Below are positions 3,771 through 5,423 of a stretch of DNA of 5,423 bases, piece after piece. The stretch lies in contig SLOZ01000267.1 of NCBI GenBank assembly GCA_007132255.1, positions 1 through 5,423 of the forward strand, in the 5' to 3' direction. This stretch comes from Limnochordia bacterium (GTDB lineage Bacteria > Bacillota > Limnochordia > Darwinibacteriales > B1SED10-159). The notes beneath the pieces were generated by a model. It did no database searches. It was not told where the DNA came from and worked only from the letters and a program-made list of their open reading frames with translations. The position numbers and the translations under genes were made by a program. Each line of letters starts with the position of its first letter. Positions within the stretch are counted from its first letter, which is position 1.

Positions 3771-5132
3771 ATGACCCAAATGGAAACAACCTGGAACCAA
3801 GTTCTCGACATGATGGCTGGCGAAATCGCCAAATCGTCGTTTGACAGTTGGCTGAGTCAGACCAAAGCGAGCTATCAAGAAGGTAATACCCTCTATATCG
3901 AAGTGCCCAATCAGTTTACTCGTGATTGGGTGGAGGCTCGCTATGCATTGGCGCTGCGGAAAACCCTGCGCCACATTACCGACCAGGACTGGGAGCTTCG
4001 GTTCATCTTGCCGCAGGGTTTTCAGCGTGATCAACTTTCTAAGCGTTCTCGTATGAAGACCGTCCAGATGTCGGCTGTGGAAGAACAGATGGTTCGAGAA
4101 GCGTCCTCGAGTCCACTGAACCCGAAATATACCTTTGACACCTTTGTAGTGGGTTCTGGCAACCGTTTTGCCCACGCAGCATCCTTAGCAGTCGCTGAAG
4201 CCCCAGCTAGAGCTTATAATCCGTTATTTCTTTATGGTGGAGTGGGATTAGGCAAGACGCACCTTATGCACGCCATCGGGAATTTTGCCCTAGATCAGGA
4301 CCAAGATTTGAAAGTAATGTACGTAACCTCTGAGACCTTCACTAACGACTTGATCCATGCCATTGGCAGGAAGTCCATGGTCGATTTTCGCAATAAGTAC
4401 CGCAGCGTCGATATCTTGCTCATTGATGATATCCAATTCGTTGCCGGTAAAGAGTCGACCCAAGAAGAGTTTTTCCACACATTCAACGCTCTCTATGAAG
4501 CGAACAAACAGTTGATCATTTCATCGGACCGACCTCCAAAGGAAATTCCAACACTGGAAGAGCGCCTGCGAAGCCGTTTTGAGTGGGGATTGACCACGGA
4601 TATTCAGGCCCCAGACCTGGAAACTCGGATTGCCATTCTCCAGAAAAAGGCTCATTCCGAAAAGATATCTATCGACGACGATGTACTTACATATATTGCC
4701 CGCCACATTCAGAGTAATATCCGGGAATTAGAAGGTGCGTTTATTCGAGTTTTGGCTTACGCCAATTTGAACAACTCACCGTTAACTATGGAAACGGCTG
4801 TTAATGGACTCAAAGATATTCTGCCTTCCCAAAACCAGCGGCCAGTAACCATTGACCGTATTCAGAAAGCTGTTGCTGACCATTTCGGCATTAAGATATC
4901 GGACATGAAGTCGAAAAAACGAACTCGCAGTATCGCATTCCCTCGGCAAGTAGCTATGTACTTAACTCGTGACTTAACAGAGGCATCCCTGCCAGCCATT
5001 GGTGAAGAATTCGGAGGTCGCGATCATACCACCGTCATTCATGCCTGCGAGAAGATTTTGCGTGAAATGCGATCCGATCCCAGTCTGCAGGCGGGCATTA
5101 AAGATATCATTGAGGTCATTCATCGGCTATAG
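3771..5132 (+). CDS. dnaA: Chromosomal replication initiator protein DnaA
   Basis: DnaA binds DnaA boxes, forms an ATP-dependent filament and opens oriC. The 453-residue product is full length. Domain I (about 1-80) includes SFDSWLSQTKASYQEGNTLYIEVPN. A short linker, domain II, covers about 82-115. The AAA+ domain III begins at NPKYTFDTFVVG (117) and has Walker A GGVGLGKTH (156-164), Walker B DILLIDDIQF (214-223), the box VII arginine segment RLRSRFEWGL (265-274; arginine finger probably R269) and sensor II NIRELEGAF (316-324; R318). The DNA-binding domain IV carries the helix-turn-helix signature around EEFGGRDHTTVIHA (412-425). Start: ATG 3771 with AGGAGG (3757-3762) eight bases upstream; Met4 is a weaker option. 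No residue expected for ATP or DNA binding is missing. The probable promoter at 3570-3598 overlaps a DnaA box, suggesting self-repression. dnaN is expected downstream. Confidence 0.99.
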   Translation: MTQMETTWNQVLDMMAGEIAKSSFDSWLSQTKASYQEGNTLYIEVPNQFTRDWVEARYALALRKTLRHITDQDWELRFILPQGFQRDQLSKRSRMKTVQMSAVEEQMVREASSSPLNPKYTFDTFVVGSGNRFAHAASLAVAEAPARAYNPLFLYGGVGLGKTHLMHAIGNFALDQDQDLKVMYVTSETFTNDLIHAIGRKSMVDFRNKYRSVDILLIDDIQFVAGKESTQEEFFHTFNALYEANKQLIISSDRPPKEIPTLEERLRSRFEWGLTTDIQAPDLETRIAILQKKAHSEKISIDDDVLTYIARHIQSNIRELEGAFIRVLAYANLNNSPLTMETAVNGLKDILPSQNQRPVTIDRIQKAVADHFGIKISDMKSKKRTRSIAFPRQVAMYLTRDLTEASLPAIGEEFGGRDHTTVIHACEKILREMRSDPSLQAGIKDIIEVIHRL

Positions 5133-5259
5133 ATCGTTCTGGTTGGACTCGTGGTGCTGTCCGCCGTCGAACTGCATACGTTTCGCTGGGGATAGTCTGT
5201 CTGTAAGGTGTTCATCGCTTGTGAAGACTTACTATTCTAACCGTTTGCTTTGGGGGTTT

Positions 5260-5389
5260 TGTGAATAACTTTTAACAACTGTTCACAGTTTGTTCTCTGT
5301 GGAAAGCTTCATCAAGTCCGGGTTCAACTGGGTTTTCCACAAGTCCACAGGCCCTACTACTACGACTACTATATTATCTATAATAAAAA
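5260..5389 (+). other. oriC: Downstream part of oriC (incC-like), with DnaA-box-like sites
   Basis: The region after dnaA has no gene and no clear terminator. It holds TGTGAATAA (5260-5268) and TTTTCCACA (5333-5341), each one mismatch from the DnaA consensus. Weaker sites are AAGTCCACA (5341-5349) and, at the right edge, TCTTCCACA. A small palindrome AACTGT-TC-ACAGTT lies at 5277-5290. The two adjacent sites at 5333-5349 lead straight into the GC cluster and trio repeats, the arrangement of the B. subtilis unwinding region. From 5133 to 5259 I see no feature. Past 5390 the sequence runs toward the expected dnaN. Confidence 0.85.
5350..5389 (+). promoter_or_regulatory. Origin unwinding site: GC cluster, DnaA-trio repeats and AT-rich tract
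   Basis: GGCCC (5350-5354) is followed by in-phase triplets CTA CTA CTA CGA CTA CTA (5354-5371, the first sharing the last C), then TAT TAT CTA TAA TAA. The complementary strand reads 3'-GAT-5' repeats, the DnaA-trio motif that guides DnaA filaments onto single strands in B. subtilis. An AT-only or nearly AT-only stretch (5370-5389) follows and should melt easily. A TATAAT at 5379-5384 could also be a -10 for dnaN, but no -35 is seen. This is the predicted strand-opening point. Confidence 0.85.
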
Positions 5390-5423
5390 GCAGCTCGCAG
5401 GAGTTTTGTATATTCTTCCACAG

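Noticed and set aside
3747..4175. Minus-strand ORF of 142 codons
   Set aside because: It lies opposite the dnaA start and has no recognisable family; a shadow of dnaA.
1..5423. CRISPR array, tRNA or rRNA genes, riboswitch
   Set aside because: No regularly spaced repeats, cloverleaf or rRNA-like sequence, and no riboswitch signature that I recognise.

Overview
The window is the replication-origin region of a chromosome from a Gram-positive bacterium of the Bacillota (Firmicutes). A leftward block reads rpmH - rnpA - yidD - yidC - jag on the minus strand. It diverges from dnaA on the plus strand across about 960 bp of non-coding DNA full of DnaA boxes. This is the classic Bacillus-type order around oriC. 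The short YidC has no visible lipoprotein signal, yidD is retained inside the operon, and start codons are often TTG or GTG. These traits suggest a deep-branching or clostridia-like lineage, with Sulfobacillus-like bacteria one possibility. That placement is an impression and was not searched.

Layout. 1-231 holds no gene I can support. 232-267 is a strong intrinsic terminator for the leftward operon. 333-974 is jag/khpB, 971-1666 yidC, 1700-1906 yidD and 1913-2260 rnpA. 2261-2673 is an unusually long, hairpin-rich spacer between rnpA and rpmH. 2674-2808 is rpmH, which is too short for ordinary ORF calling and starts with GTG; its promoter is at 2854-2882. 2905-3175 is a repeat-rich segment bounded by a perfect 16-bp inverted repeat. 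3243-3716 is the upstream DnaA-box cluster, with a promoter, a small terminator and the probable dnaA promoter embedded in it. 3771-5132 is dnaA. 5260-5423 is the downstream half of the origin: DnaA-box-like sites, a GC cluster, DnaA-trio repeats and an AT-rich tract, as in the unwinding region of Bacillus subtilis. dnaN is expected just beyond the right edge.

How the parts work together. DnaA binds the boxes on both sides of its own gene. The downstream part is the likely site of strand opening, and the upstream boxes overlap the dnaA promoter and so probably mediate autoregulation. The leftward genes supply ribosomal protein L34, the RNase P protein, and the membrane-insertion group YidD/YidC with the RNA-binding protein Jag. 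The most unusual parts are the structured rpmH-rnpA spacer, the inverted-repeat segment beside the rpmH promoter, and a good promoter placed almost on top of a terminator that runs into a perfect DnaA box.
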